Shown here one piece after another: positions 56,090 through 64,000 of a DNA stretch of 64,000 bases. The notes beneath the pieces were generated by a model. It did no database searches, was not told the DNA's origin, and saw only the letters and a list, made by a program, of their open reading frames with translations. Each line of letters starts with the position of its first letter. The stretch's first letter is position 1. Position numbers and translations under genes: made by a program. This DNA comes from Terrirhizobium terrae (GTDB taxonomy: Bacteria; Pseudomonadota; Alphaproteobacteria; Rhizobiales; Rhizobiaceae): positions 2,393,501-2,457,500 of the forward strand of contig NZ_CP104992.1 of the NCBI RefSeq assembly GCF_030323265.1, in the 5' to 3' direction.

Positions 56090-57904
56090 CTACCACTTCC
56101 CAATCGAAACACCGGTGGAAGCGTCCTCCTCCGCATTCTCCACATTGGCACGCTTTGGCTTGATCAGCGGCTCCGGCTTGACCGGCTCGTTGAACAGCAG
56201 TGCCCGCCCGGCACCCAGTCCCTGGACCGCCTGTATCTCCAGCCGCTCCTCGTCGCGGCGGCGGATGTCGTTGCCGATCTCCTCGGCGGCCGCTTCCGAC
56301 ATGCCCAGCGCCTCCAGCGTGCGCCGGCCGAAGAGCAGACCGGATTCCAGCGTTTCGCGCAGCTCGTATTCGATCCCCTGTTCGCGCAGATAGAGGGAGC
56401 GGACGCGATCATAGGAGCGGGCGAAGACGCGCACGGTCGGGAAATCCGATCGGATCAGCTCGACGATGCGATTGGTCGTCTCCCGCTTTTGGGTGCAAAC
56501 GACGACGATCTTCGCCCGTTCGATGCCGGACGAGATCAGCACGTCCTTGCGGGTGCCATCGCCGAAATAGATGCGGAAGCCAAAGTTCGCCGCCTGCCTG
56601 ATGCGATCGGCGGAATCGTCGATGACGGTAACGCTTGACCCGCCGGCGAGAAGTATCTGCGCGGCAATCTGCCCGAAACGGGAGAAGCCGATCATCATCA
56701 CATCGGCGCCGGCGCCTTCGAAATTTTCCTCCAACTCTTCCCGCGTCTCGCCATTAAGAAAGCGCTTGGCAAGGGCCGCCCCGAGCGGGGTCAGTGCCAT
56801 GGAGAGGGTCACGATGGCGATCAACAGCGACGCCGTAGAAGACGACAGCAAGCCCGCGGCGGTGGCCGTGGTGAACAGAACGAAAGCGAACTCACCGCCC
56901 TGGGGCAGCAGTGAGGCAATCTGCATCGCATCGTTGTGCGGCGAGCCCCAGAGGCGGCAGAGCGCGTAGACGACAAGCATCTTCACCGCCATGAAGACGA
57001 GCACGGCCGGGATGATGAAGAGGATGTTCTCGACGATCACATCGACTTCGAGCGACAGGCCGACGGCAACGAAGAACAGTGCCAGAAGCAGGCCGCGGAA
57101 AGGCTCGATATCGGCTTCCAGCTCGTGTCGGTAGGAGGATTCGGCGAGCATAACGCCGGCAAGGAAGGAGCCCATCGCCATGGATAGCCCGACCGCCTGC
57201 ATCGCGGCCGCAGCCCCGAGCACGACGAGAAGTGCCGCCGCGATCATCACCTCGCGCGCACCCGCCTTAGCGATGATCTGGAACATCGGGTTCAGGAGAT
57301 ATTTGCCGGCGATGACCACTGCCATGACCGCCGCCACCGCGACGCCGAAATCGATCAGAGGCGTCGCCGCCTGTTCCTCCGTGCCGGGCGCCAGAACCGT
57401 GATCAGCGCCAGGAGAGGCACGATCGCGAGATCCTGGAAAAGCAGGACCGAGAAGGATCGCTGGCCGTAGCGGCTGTTCATTTCGCCCGCATCATTCAGC
57501 AGTTGCAGCGCAAAGGCAGTGGAGGAGAGCGCCAGCCCGAAGCCGATGACGAGACTGCCGCGCCAGTCGGACATCCCGGTCCAGAGTGCCAGCCCCGCAA
57601 GTGCGGCGCCGGTAAGCATCACTTGTGCCGGACCAAGGCCAAAGACGTCGCCGCGCATCTGCCACAGGCGCGAGGGCTTCAGTTCCAGGCCGATGATGAA
57701 AAGCAGAAAGACGACGCCGAATTCCGCCACATGCAGCACTTCTTCGGTATCGCTGACGCTCTGCAGGACCGGGCCGATGACCACGCCGGCCGCGAGATAA
57801 CCGAGCACGGTGCCGAGCCCCAGCCGGCGGAAGATAGGTGCGGCTATGACCGCCCCGGCAAGGAGCAGAAGCATTTCGGAAAACAGCGAGCCGGGTGCAG
57901 TCAT
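56090..57904 (-). CDS. Kef-type K+/H+ antiporter with RCK (TrkA-N) domain
   Basis: A 604-residue CPA2-family cation/proton antiporter. Twelve or so hydrophobic segments fill the first ~390 residues, including LGTVLGYLAAGVVIGP (about 29-44) and the SSTAFALQLLND stretch. The soluble C-terminal RCK domain has MMIGFSRFGQIAAQILLAGG then VTVIDDSADRIRQA, a Rossmann NAD-binding start, and a later YGDGTRKDVL-like segment. ATG 57904 (MTAPGSLFSE) is chosen because upstream residues are polar and unlike the family. The KefB/KefC glutathione-gating ancillary protein is not adjacent. Confidence 0.92.
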   Translation of the reverse strand: MTAPGSLFSEMLLLLAGAVIAAPIFRRLGLGTVLGYLAAGVVIGPVLQSVSDTEEVLHVAEFGVVFLLFIIGLELKPSRLWQMRGDVFGLGPAQVMLTGAALAGLALWTGMSDWRGSLVIGFGLALSSTAFALQLLNDAGEMNSRYGQRSFSVLLFQDLAIVPLLALITVLAPGTEEQAATPLIDFGVAVAAVMAVVIAGKYLLNPMFQIIAKAGAREVMIAAALLVVLGAAAAMQAVGLSMAMGSFLAGVMLAESSYRHELEADIEPFRGLLLALFFVAVGLSLEVDVIVENILFIIPAVLVFMAVKMLVVYALCRLWGSPHNDAMQIASLLPQGGEFAFVLFTTATAAGLLSSSTASLLIAIVTLSMALTPLGAALAKRFLNGETREELEENFEGAGADVMMIGFSRFGQIAAQILLAGGSSVTVIDDSADRIRQAANFGFRIYFGDGTRKDVLISSGIERAKIVVVCTQKRETTNRIVELIRSDFPTVRVFARSYDRVRSLYLREQGIEYELRETLESGLLFGRRTLEALGMSEAAAEEIGNDIRRRDEERLEIQAVQGLGAGRALLFNEPVKPEPLIKPKRANVENAEEDASTGVSIGKW

Positions 57905-58022
57905 GCAGTAAACTTTCGGTGGGGCGACCGGGGTGCTGAACCCAAGTGTCAAGAATCGGTGTAGCGCCCTTGATGCGTCGGAGCACGCACAATAAATGGG
58001 ACGGAACGAAAGGCTTGCAAAT

Positions 58023-59369
58023 ATGAGCTCTGAAATTGATTCCGCTTCGCTTCTGGCCCGCGCTTCCGAACTGATCGATCTGGCCAAGGCCGCAGGAGCG
58101 GATCAGGCCGATGCCGTCGTGGTGCGTTCCCATTCCCGCTCCGTCTCGGTCCGTCTCGGCAAGGTCGAAGGCACCGAGGCTTCCGAAAACGACGACTTCG
58201 CCCTGCGCGTCTTCGTCGGCAAGAAGGTCGCGAGCGTTTCCGCCAATCCCGGCTTCGACATGAAGACGCTGGCCGAGCGTGCCGTTGCCATGGCCAAGGT
58301 CTCGCCGGAGGACCCATTCGCGACGCTCGCCGAAGCGGATCGCCTGGCGACATCCTATCCTGATCTCGACCTTTATGACCCGACCCATGTGTCGACCGAC
58401 GAGTTGCGCGAGACCGCACTTGCGATGGAATCGGCGGCACTCGGCGTCTCCGGCGTCTCCAACTCCTCCGGTGCCGGCGCATCCGCCGGCATGGGCGGCA
58501 TGGTGCTCGTCACCTCCCACGGCTTTTCCGGTTCCTACATGGCCTCTCGCTTCGGCCGCTCCGTCAGCGTCATCGCCGGCGAGGGCACCAAGATGGAGCG
58601 CGACTACGATTTCGACAGCCGCCTCTATGCCGCCGATCTCGATGCACCGGAACTGATCGGCCACCGCGCCGGCGAGCGCACCGTCGCCCGCGTCAACCCG
58701 CGCCAGGTCGAGACCGCCAGCAACGTCACCGTCGTCTTCGATCCGCGCATGGCGCGCGGCTTTGTCGGCCATATCGCCGGCGCCATCAACGGCGCCTCGG
58801 TTGCGCGCAAGACCAGCTTCCTGCGCGACAGGATGGGCGAGCAGGTGCTGAAGGCTGGTCTCAACATCACCGACGATCCGCTTGTCGTCCGTGGCTCCTC
58901 CTCGCGTCCCTTCGATGGCGAAGGAGTTTCCGGCGAGCGGCTGACCATGATCGAGGACGGCGTCCTGCTGCACTGGTTCCTGTCGACCTCGACCGGCAAG
59001 GAGCTCGGCCTCTCCACCAATGGCCGCGGCGTGCGTGGCGGCAACTCGGTCGGCCCTGCCTCGACCAATCTCGCGCTCGAACCGGGCGACATCTCGCCGG
59101 AAGACCTGATCGCGCAGGTCGGTACTGGGCTTTATGTGACAGAGCTGATCGGCCAGGGCGTCAACATGATCACCGGCGAATATTCGCGCGGCGCCAGCGG
59201 CTTCTGGATCGAGAATGGCAAGCTCTCCTTCCCGGTCTCGGAAGTCACGATCGCGTCCAATCTCAAGGACATGTTCATGCGGGTCACCCCTGCAAACGAC
59301 ATCGACCGCAAATACGGCGTCGCCTCCCCGACCATCGCGATCGACGGCATGACGCTGGCGGGACGGTGA
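58023..59369 (+). CDS. pmbA: TldE/PmbA-family metalloprotease subunit
   Basis: PmbA (TldE) partners TldD in maturing peptides such as microcin B17 and in degrading CcdA. 448 residues. The family pattern includes VVRSHSRSVSVRLGKVEG in the N-terminal domain and SLKDMF/NITDDPLVVRGSSSRPFDG in the middle, with GVLLHWFLSTSTGKELGLS; the final part has ITGEYSRGASGFWIENG. TldE itself lacks the zinc motif of TldD, as here. ATG 58023 (MSSEIDS) is preferred; a Met at 57996 lies 27 bp upstream. The stop overlaps the next start (GTGA). Confidence 0.92.
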   Translation: MSSEIDSASLLARASELIDLAKAAGADQADAVVVRSHSRSVSVRLGKVEGTEASENDDFALRVFVGKKVASVSANPGFDMKTLAERAVAMAKVSPEDPFATLAEADRLATSYPDLDLYDPTHVSTDELRETALAMESAALGVSGVSNSSGAGASAGMGGMVLVTSHGFSGSYMASRFGRSVSVIAGEGTKMERDYDFDSRLYAADLDAPELIGHRAGERTVARVNPRQVETASNVTVVFDPRMARGFVGHIAGAINGASVARKTSFLRDRMGEQVLKAGLNITDDPLVVRGSSSRPFDGEGVSGERLTMIEDGVLLHWFLSTSTGKELGLSTNGRGVRGGNSVGPASTNLALEPGDISPEDLIAQVGTGLYVTELIGQGVNMITGEYSRGASGFWIENGKLSFPVSEVTIASNLKDMFMRVTPANDIDRKYGVASPTIAIDGMTLAGR

Positions 59370-60175
59370 GCATCATGGCCGAGGCTCGCACATCTTGGGA
59401 TGACGACCTCGCTTTGATCCTCGACGCTGCGCGGGGAGCCGGCGAGATCGCCAACCGCTTCTTCGGACATGAGCCGGAAGTCTGGTGGAAGAACGAGGGG
59501 CGCTCTCCGGTCAGCGCCGCCGATTTCGCCGCTAACGATCATCTTCAATCCGTCCTGTTGAAGGCGCGTCCCGATTACGGTTGGCTTTCGGAAGAGACCG
59601 ATGACGACGATACGCGGCTTTCCCGCAAGACCGTTTTCGTCATCGATCCGATCGATGGAACGCGGGCTTTCATCGCCGGCAAGGCGACCTGGTGCGTATC
59701 GGTCGCCGTCGTCTATCAGGGCCGGCCGGTTGCCGGTGTTCTCGTGGCGCCTGCGCTGAACGAGGAGTTTTCCGCGGCCGCAGGTGGTCCTGCCTTGAAG
59801 AATGGCGTTTCCATTACTGTCGGAAGCGTCGGTGACGATGGCGAGCTGGTTCTCGCCGCAGACGAGCGGATCGTAAATCGGCTGACCACCGATCTCCGCA
59901 TCCGTCGCGTGTCGCATGTACCCTCGCTGGCTTATCGGCTGGCCATGGCGGCCGATGGACGCATCGATGGCACGATCGTGAAGGCGGATTCCCACGACTG
60001 GGATCTCGCCGCCGCCGATCTCATTCTTGAGCGTGCGGGCGGTGCCCTGACCGATCTTCAGGGACGGCCGCTTTCCTATAATCGTCAGGCGGTCAGCCAT
60101 GGTGTTCTGCTGGCCGGCACGACCGAAGCCCGGCAGGCACTTCTTCCGCATTTGTTGACTGGCGCGGCGGGTTGA
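59366..60175 (+). CDS. Inositol-monophosphatase family protein (CysQ-like)
   Basis: A ~269-residue Mg-dependent phosphatase. Motifs: GEIANRFFG, the acidic WLSEETDDDD, VFVIDPIDGTRAFIAGKATW (DPxDGT motif) and the late SHDWDLAAADLILERAGG (WDxAA motif). Together these are the IMPase/CysQ metal sites. It could act on 3'-phosphoadenosine 5'-phosphate (CysQ) or on inositol phosphates. Start GTG 59366 overlaps the pmbA stop; ATG 59375 is nine bases later. Adjacent to a DUF4170 gene. Confidence 0.9.
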   Translation: MSIMAEARTSWDDDLALILDAARGAGEIANRFFGHEPEVWWKNEGRSPVSAADFAANDHLQSVLLKARPDYGWLSEETDDDDTRLSRKTVFVIDPIDGTRAFIAGKATWCVSVAVVYQGRPVAGVLVAPALNEEFSAAAGGPALKNGVSITVGSVGDDGELVLAADERIVNRLTTDLRIRRVSHVPSLAYRLAMAADGRIDGTIVKADSHDWDLAAADLILERAGGALTDLQGRPLSYNRQAVSHGVLLAGTTEARQALLPHLLTGAAG

Positions 60176-60235
60176 CCTTTGCCGAGGAATGCAGCAGAGG
60201 AGGGGACCTGTAATACAACGGACGGGACGAATGAA

Positions 60236-60478
60236 ATGACGGAATCGAGCGACAAGAAACAGCTTCTTCACCTGGTCTTCGGTGGTGAGCTTGCCAGCCT
60301 TGAAGGCGTCCAGTTCAAGGACCTCTCGGCTCTCGACATCGTCGGCATCTACCCGGACTATGCCAGCGCGCTGATCGCCTGGCGGGCGAAGGCCCAGGCC
60401 ACAGTCGACAATGCCGAGATGCGCTATTTCATCGTGCACATGCACCGGTTGCTCGAGCCGGAAGTCAAGTCGGCCTGA
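60236..60478 (+). CDS. DUF4170 small protein
   Basis: An 80-residue acidic protein matching DUF4170, a small family of Rhizobiales and related Alphaproteobacteria. Recognisable parts are LLHLVFGGELASLEGVQFKD (about 10-29) and YPDYASALIAWRAKAQATVD then MRYFIVHMHRLL. The function is unknown. In several rhizobia it lies between the inositol-monophosphatase-like gene and waaA, as here. ATG 60236 is used; no strong Shine-Dalgarno is seen. Confidence 0.85.
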   Translation: MTESSDKKQLLHLVFGGELASLEGVQFKDLSALDIVGIYPDYASALIAWRAKAQATVDNAEMRYFIVHMHRLLEPEVKSA

Positions 60479-60630
60479 GGCAAGATCCGTTAATTATGAC
60501 AGTTAGTCATATCGTGACGGGGCTCGCTAGCCCCGCTATTTTGACGTAATTGTAAAACACAGAACGGCTCAGGATATTACTGTTGGGGTAAAGCTTTGAT
60601 GGCGATCGTCAGCGATCGGGAGCGGATGCG

Positions 60631-61959
60631 ATGAGCAGCGGCCTGGCTCGCGCTGCACTTGCCGGCTATCGGCTGGCCGGCATTGCGCTTTATCCATTGG
60701 CGGGGTCCTACCTTTCCTACCGTGCCGTCAAGGGCAAGGAGGATCGCTCCCGCCGTCTGGAACGCCTCGGCTATGCCAGCGTTGCGCGTCCGCGTGGGCC
60801 GCTCGTCTGGGTGCATTCGGCAAGCGTCGGCGAGACACTGTCCATCCTGCCCTTGATCCGCGAGCTGCGCCGCCGGGAAATCCATGTCGTCCTGACGACC
60901 GGCACTGTTACCTCCGCGGCCCTCGTGCAGCAGAGGCTCGGTGATGAGGTGATCCATCAATATGCGCCTGTCGACGTCAAGTTCCCGATCAAGCGCTTCA
61001 TCGCCTACTGGAAGCCTGACGCCTCGATCACGGCGGAATCGGAAATCTGGCCGACGACGGTGGCCGAACTTGCCCGCCGCAAGATCCCGCAGATCAGGGT
61101 CAATGCCCGCATTTCCGACCGTTCCTTCGATCGCTGGCGCAACCACAACAAGATCGCCGAGGCGCTGTTCGAGAAGATGGCGCTGGTCGTCGCCCAATCG
61201 GATCTAGATGCAGAACGCTATCGCGATCTCGGCGCCTGGCCGGTCATCGTCTCCGGCAACCTGAAGAGCGATACCGACCCGCCGCCCTGTGACGAGGAAC
61301 TGCTGGCCAAGTACAAGGGACAGATCGGCGAGAGAAAGACCTGGGCCGCCATTTCCACCTTTGACGGGGAAGAAAAGGCAGCCGCCGTCGTCCACCGGGC
61401 GCTGAAGCCGAAGAATGGCCAGCTGACCATCATCGTGCCGCGCCATCCGGATCGCGCCGATGCCGTCGAGGCGATGCTGAAGGAGGAGGGGCTCAACGTT
61501 GCCCGTCGTTCGCGCGATGATGCATTGACGCCGGAGACCGATATATTTCTCGGCGACAGCATCGGCGAGATGGGCCTCTATCTGCGTCTGACCGAGATCG
61601 CTTTCGTCGGCCGGTCGTTGACGAACGAGGGCGGCCAGAACCCGCTGGAACCGGCGATGATCGGCTGCGCCGTGCTGACCGGCCCGAATATCCAGAATTT
61701 CCGCGATGCCTACCAGCATCTGGTACGCAAGGGCGGTGCCCGTGTGGTCAAGGATGTCGAGATGCTGGCAAAGGCCGTGCATTACCTGATCATTACCGAT
61801 CCCGCCCGTCGCAAGATGGTCGATGCCGGCCAGGATGCGATGGAAGAAATGCGCGGCGCCCTGTCGAAGACGGTCAAAGCGCTCGAGCCCTATATCAACC
61901 CTCTGACGGTTTCCGCGCGGCTGCAGCCGAAGGCGGCAACAGTGGGCAGTGCTCCGTGA
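60631..61959 (+). CDS. waaA: 3-deoxy-D-manno-octulosonic acid transferase WaaA (KdtA)
   Basis: Adds Kdo from CMP-Kdo to the lipid A precursor at the inner membrane. 442 residues. It has the GT-B motifs WVHSASVGETLSILPL (about 51-66), TAESEIWP with VARRK, and the C-terminal SGRSLTNEGGQNPLEP-like stretch (FVGRSLTNEGGQNPLEPAM, about 329-347). An N-terminal hydrophobic segment (ALAGYRLAGIALYPLAGSYL) anchors it. Its stop overlaps the next gene (GTGA). Confidence 0.95.
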   Translation: MSSGLARAALAGYRLAGIALYPLAGSYLSYRAVKGKEDRSRRLERLGYASVARPRGPLVWVHSASVGETLSILPLIRELRRREIHVVLTTGTVTSAALVQQRLGDEVIHQYAPVDVKFPIKRFIAYWKPDASITAESEIWPTTVAELARRKIPQIRVNARISDRSFDRWRNHNKIAEALFEKMALVVAQSDLDAERYRDLGAWPVIVSGNLKSDTDPPPCDEELLAKYKGQIGERKTWAAISTFDGEEKAAAVVHRALKPKNGQLTIIVPRHPDRADAVEAMLKEEGLNVARRSRDDALTPETDIFLGDSIGEMGLYLRLTEIAFVGRSLTNEGGQNPLEPAMIGCAVLTGPNIQNFRDAYQHLVRKGGARVVKDVEMLAKAVHYLIITDPARRKMVDAGQDAMEEMRGALSKTVKALEPYINPLTVSARLQPKAATVGSAP

Positions 61960-62698
61960 CGCCGCCCGCGCCGACGCCTGCAATCGCGGGGATTCTGTTC
62001 GACAAGGATGGCACGCTTCTCCGCTATGACGAGAGCTGGGGGCCGGTGAACCGCGAGGCCGCGCGTATCGCTGCCGCCGGCGATGCCGAACTCGAACCTC
62101 GCCTGCTGATCGCCGGTGGCATGGACCCGGTCACGGGCATGACTATGGCCGACAGCCTGTTTGCAGCCGGCAATGCCGCAGAGATCGCCAAAGGCTTCGT
62201 CGCGGCGGGCTCTCCCTCGATCCGATGACCCTTGCGGCGGAACTCGATGCGCTTTTCGTCCGCGCTGCCGAATTCTCCGTGCCCGTCGCTGATCTTGCGC
62301 CATTATTCGCTGGGCTGAAGGCGAAGGGGCTGAGGCTCGGCATCGCCTCCAGCGACAACGAGACGGCGATCCGCCGAACCGCCGAACATTTCGGCATCGC
62401 CGGCCATGTCGATTTTATCGCCGGCTACGACAGCGGCTTCGGCGCCAAGCCGGGGCCGGGAATGTTTCTCGCCTTCTGCGAGGCGACCGGTCTTGCGCCG
62501 GCTGAAGTCGCGATGGTCGGCGACAACAATCACGACATGGCCATGGGCCGCGCCGGCGGGGCGGGGCTGAATATTGCTGTGCTCAGCGGAACCGGCACGC
62601 GCGAGACGCTGTCTAAACTCGCCGATCATTGCCTGGCCGATATCACCGCACTCGAAACCGTCATCGCAGCTCCTCGCGAAATAATGGCAAGGGAATAG
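61956..62698 (+). CDS. HAD hydrolase between waaA and lpxK; frame broken by one base
   Basis: A phosphatase of the HAD superfamily, about 247 residues after repair. Motif I is GILFDKDGTLL (about 11-21), motif II LGIASSDNETAI, and motif IV VAMVGDNNHDMAMGRAGG. The gene is split because one C is missing in 62214-62216, between FVAAGSP and LDPMTLAAELDALF. It resembles phosphoglycolate-phosphatase-like HADs, but its place between waaA and lpxK could also mean a role in Kdo or lipid A metabolism; that is only a position-based idea. Start GTG 61956 overlaps the waaA stop. Confidence 0.82.
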
Positions 62699-62703
62699 CG
62701 GTC

Positions 62704-63747
62704 ATGGTGTCCGAGGCGCCGCCCTTCTGGTGGGAAAAGGCAGACTGGCGCGCCTTCGCGCTCTCGCCCATCTCGGCGATCTACGGCAAGGTGGCGGGTC
62801 GTAGGATGCGGACGGCGAAGCGCGCTTCCGCTCCTGTCCCTGTCATCTGCATCGGCAATTTCACCGTCGGCGGCGCCGGAAAGACCCCGACGGCGATCGC
62901 AATGGCGCGCGCCGCTAGGGCCATGGGGCACAAGCCGGGCTTCCTGAGCCGCGGTTATGGCGGGTCGCTCGATGTCACGACGCTGGTCGACCGCGACCAT
63001 CACCGCGCCGATGCCGTGGGCGATGAGGCGCTGCTGCTCGCTGCCGAGACGATGACAGTCATATCGAGGCGCCGCGTCGAGGGTGCCAAGAGGCTGGCAG
63101 CCGAGGGTGCCGACCTGATCATCATGGATGACGGTTTCCAGAGCGCGCGGCTTCATCTTGATTATGCGCTGGTCGTCATCGAGACCATGCGCGGCATCGG
63201 CAACGGCCATCTCGTGCCGGGAGGCCCGGTGAGAGCACCGATCGCCGAACAGATGCGGCAGCTGTCGGCAATCCTCAAGGTCGGCAATGGCGAGGCGGCC
63301 GATGCCCTGGTCCGCCAGGCGGCCCGTGCCGGAAAGGCCATTTACGTGGCCTCTATCCAGCCGCATGATGCAAAGGCACTCGCCGGCCAGACCGTATTCG
63401 CCTATGCCGGCATCGCCGATACGGCGAAATTCTACCGCACGGTCGAGGCGGTCGGTGGCCGGATCGGCAAGACCCGTTCCTTCCCCGATCACCACTATTT
63501 TAGCGATGACGAGATACGGTCGCTGCTGGACGATGCCGGGCGCGAGAACCTCACTCTCGTCACAACGGCGAAGGATGCGGCCCGTCTCGCCGGGCATTCG
63601 GGCGTTGCCCGCACGCTCTTGGAGCGCTCGAAGATCGTGGAGATCGACATGGTTTTCGACGATCCGCGCGCACCGGCCGCGATCATCGAAACGGCATTCC
63701 GCAATTTCCGCGAACGCCGGCTGCGTGAAGGTTCGGCTAAAAGCTGA
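62704..63747 (+). CDS. lpxK: Tetraacyldisaccharide 4'-kinase LpxK
   Basis: Phosphorylates the 4' position of the lipid A disaccharide at the inner membrane. 347 residues. The P-loop is GNFTVGGAGKTPTAIAMARA (about 57-76); LSRGYGGSLD and the MDDGFQSARLHLDYALVVI (about 141-159) segment are family markers. The N-terminal stretch (FWWEKADWRAFALSPISAIY) is the membrane-associated helix. ATG 62704 is preferred over ATG 62629 inside the HAD gene. It completes a waaA-HAD-lpxK unit; a DUF2093 gene is convergent 6 bp later. Confidence 0.95.
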   Translation: MVSEAPPFWWEKADWRAFALSPISAIYGKVAGRRMRTAKRASAPVPVICIGNFTVGGAGKTPTAIAMARAARAMGHKPGFLSRGYGGSLDVTTLVDRDHHRADAVGDEALLLAAETMTVISRRRVEGAKRLAAEGADLIIMDDGFQSARLHLDYALVVIETMRGIGNGHLVPGGPVRAPIAEQMRQLSAILKVGNGEAADALVRQAARAGKAIYVASIQPHDAKALAGQTVFAYAGIADTAKFYRTVEAVGGRIGKTRSFPDHHYFSDDEIRSLLDDAGRENLTLVTTAKDAARLAGHSGVARTLLERSKIVEIDMVFDDPRAPAAIIETAFRNFRERRLREGSAKS

Positions 63748-63753
63748 GCGGGA

Positions 63754-63987
63754 TCAGGCCCGTTTCTGGTTAGGCAGGGCGCCGGCGCGCTTTTCGGCCT
63801 CGAGCGAGGTTTCGCAATCGGCATAGGCTTCCTGACGGACGACGCTCCAGTAGCGCAGCTCGTCGATGGGGATCTGTACACCGGTCATGGCGCAGACGAC
63901 ATAGGACCCGGCACTCAGGATCTGGTAGTCGCCGTCGAGATAGCGGATCTTGGCTTCGCGAAAGCCGCTTCCCTCAAACCGGTTCAT
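63754..63987 (-). CDS. DUF2093 protein
   Basis: A 77-residue protein matching DUF2093 of Alphaproteobacteria. It starts MNRFEGSGFREAKIRYLDGD, followed by YQILSAGSYVVCAMTGVQIP and a conserved LRYWSVVRQEAYAD. The function is unknown; the family is found next to lpxK in many rhizobia. No signal peptide. ATG 63987 lies near the right window edge, so its promoter region is only partly visible. Confidence 0.85.
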   Translation of the reverse strand: MNRFEGSGFREAKIRYLDGDYQILSAGSYVVCAMTGVQIPIDELRYWSVVRQEAYADCETSLEAEKRAGALPNQKRA

Positions 63988-64000
63988 CCTGGGTCTCCTG

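Overview
The window is GC-rich chromosomal DNA of an alphaproteobacterium, most likely a member of the Rhizobiaceae (Rhizobium/Agrobacterium/Neorhizobium type). Support comes from rhizobial intergenic palindromes (RIME-like and other families), a class III glutamate-cysteine ligase, a hisZ-hisG pair, DUF4170, DUF2093 and DUF1127 proteins, an alphaproteobacterial RpoH promoter plus a CIRCE operator in front of groESL, and a lipid A/Kdo gene group. No tRNA, rRNA, CRISPR array, prophage, plasmid backbone or complete insertion sequence was seen.

Layout. 1-8 kb: ppx-rlmE, an MFS exporter, a Tat-exported metallo-hydrolase, guaB, MAPEG and dienelactone hydrolase genes. 8-15.7 kb: oxyR, a brnTA module, a LysR gene divergent from a DUF1127 gene, then gshA, rsmE, a PiT transporter and a Nudix gene on the minus strand. 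16-20.4 kb: glycolate oxidase glcD-glcE-glcF. 20.5-26 kb: an outer-membrane barrel, two L,D-transpeptidases, tag, a HAD hydrolase and a putative copper-binding pair. 26-31.6 kb: a RelE-type toxin-antitoxin pair followed 3 bp later by an unidentified Rossmann-like protein, then hisS, hisZ, hisG and a methyltransferase. 31.7-39.2 kb: DoxX, small secreted proteins, LysE, an alpha/beta hydrolase, and a prolyl oligopeptidase divergent from a TetR regulator with two matching candidate operators. 39.3-41.4 kb: groESL. 41.6-48 kb: chrA, an acyltransferase, a HAD-IIA gene, ribF and a cluster of toxin-antitoxin genes. 48-57.9 kb: ileS, a lipoprotein, tadA, an rluB-type pseudouridine synthase with a very long Gly/Arg/Asp tail, rsmD, a patatin and a Kef-type antiporter. 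58-64 kb: pmbA/tldE, an inositol-monophosphatase-family gene, DUF4170, waaA, a HAD gene, lpxK and DUF2093.

A striking property of this copy of the sequence is 16 apparent single- or double-base frameshifts in 12 genes, nearly all at short homopolymers and several in genes expected to be essential (ileS, hisS, ribF). They are best read as sequencing or assembly errors. The affected genes are annotated here as single repaired genes, and an apparent glcD-glcE fusion is explained the same way.

Most of the window is housekeeping. No clearly new multi-gene system is visible. The best candidates for follow-up are the antitoxin-toxin-Rossmann protein unit at 26.0-27.25 kb, the base-composition switch inside hisS, the low-complexity tail of the pseudouridine synthase, and the paired operators between the peptidase and TetR genes.
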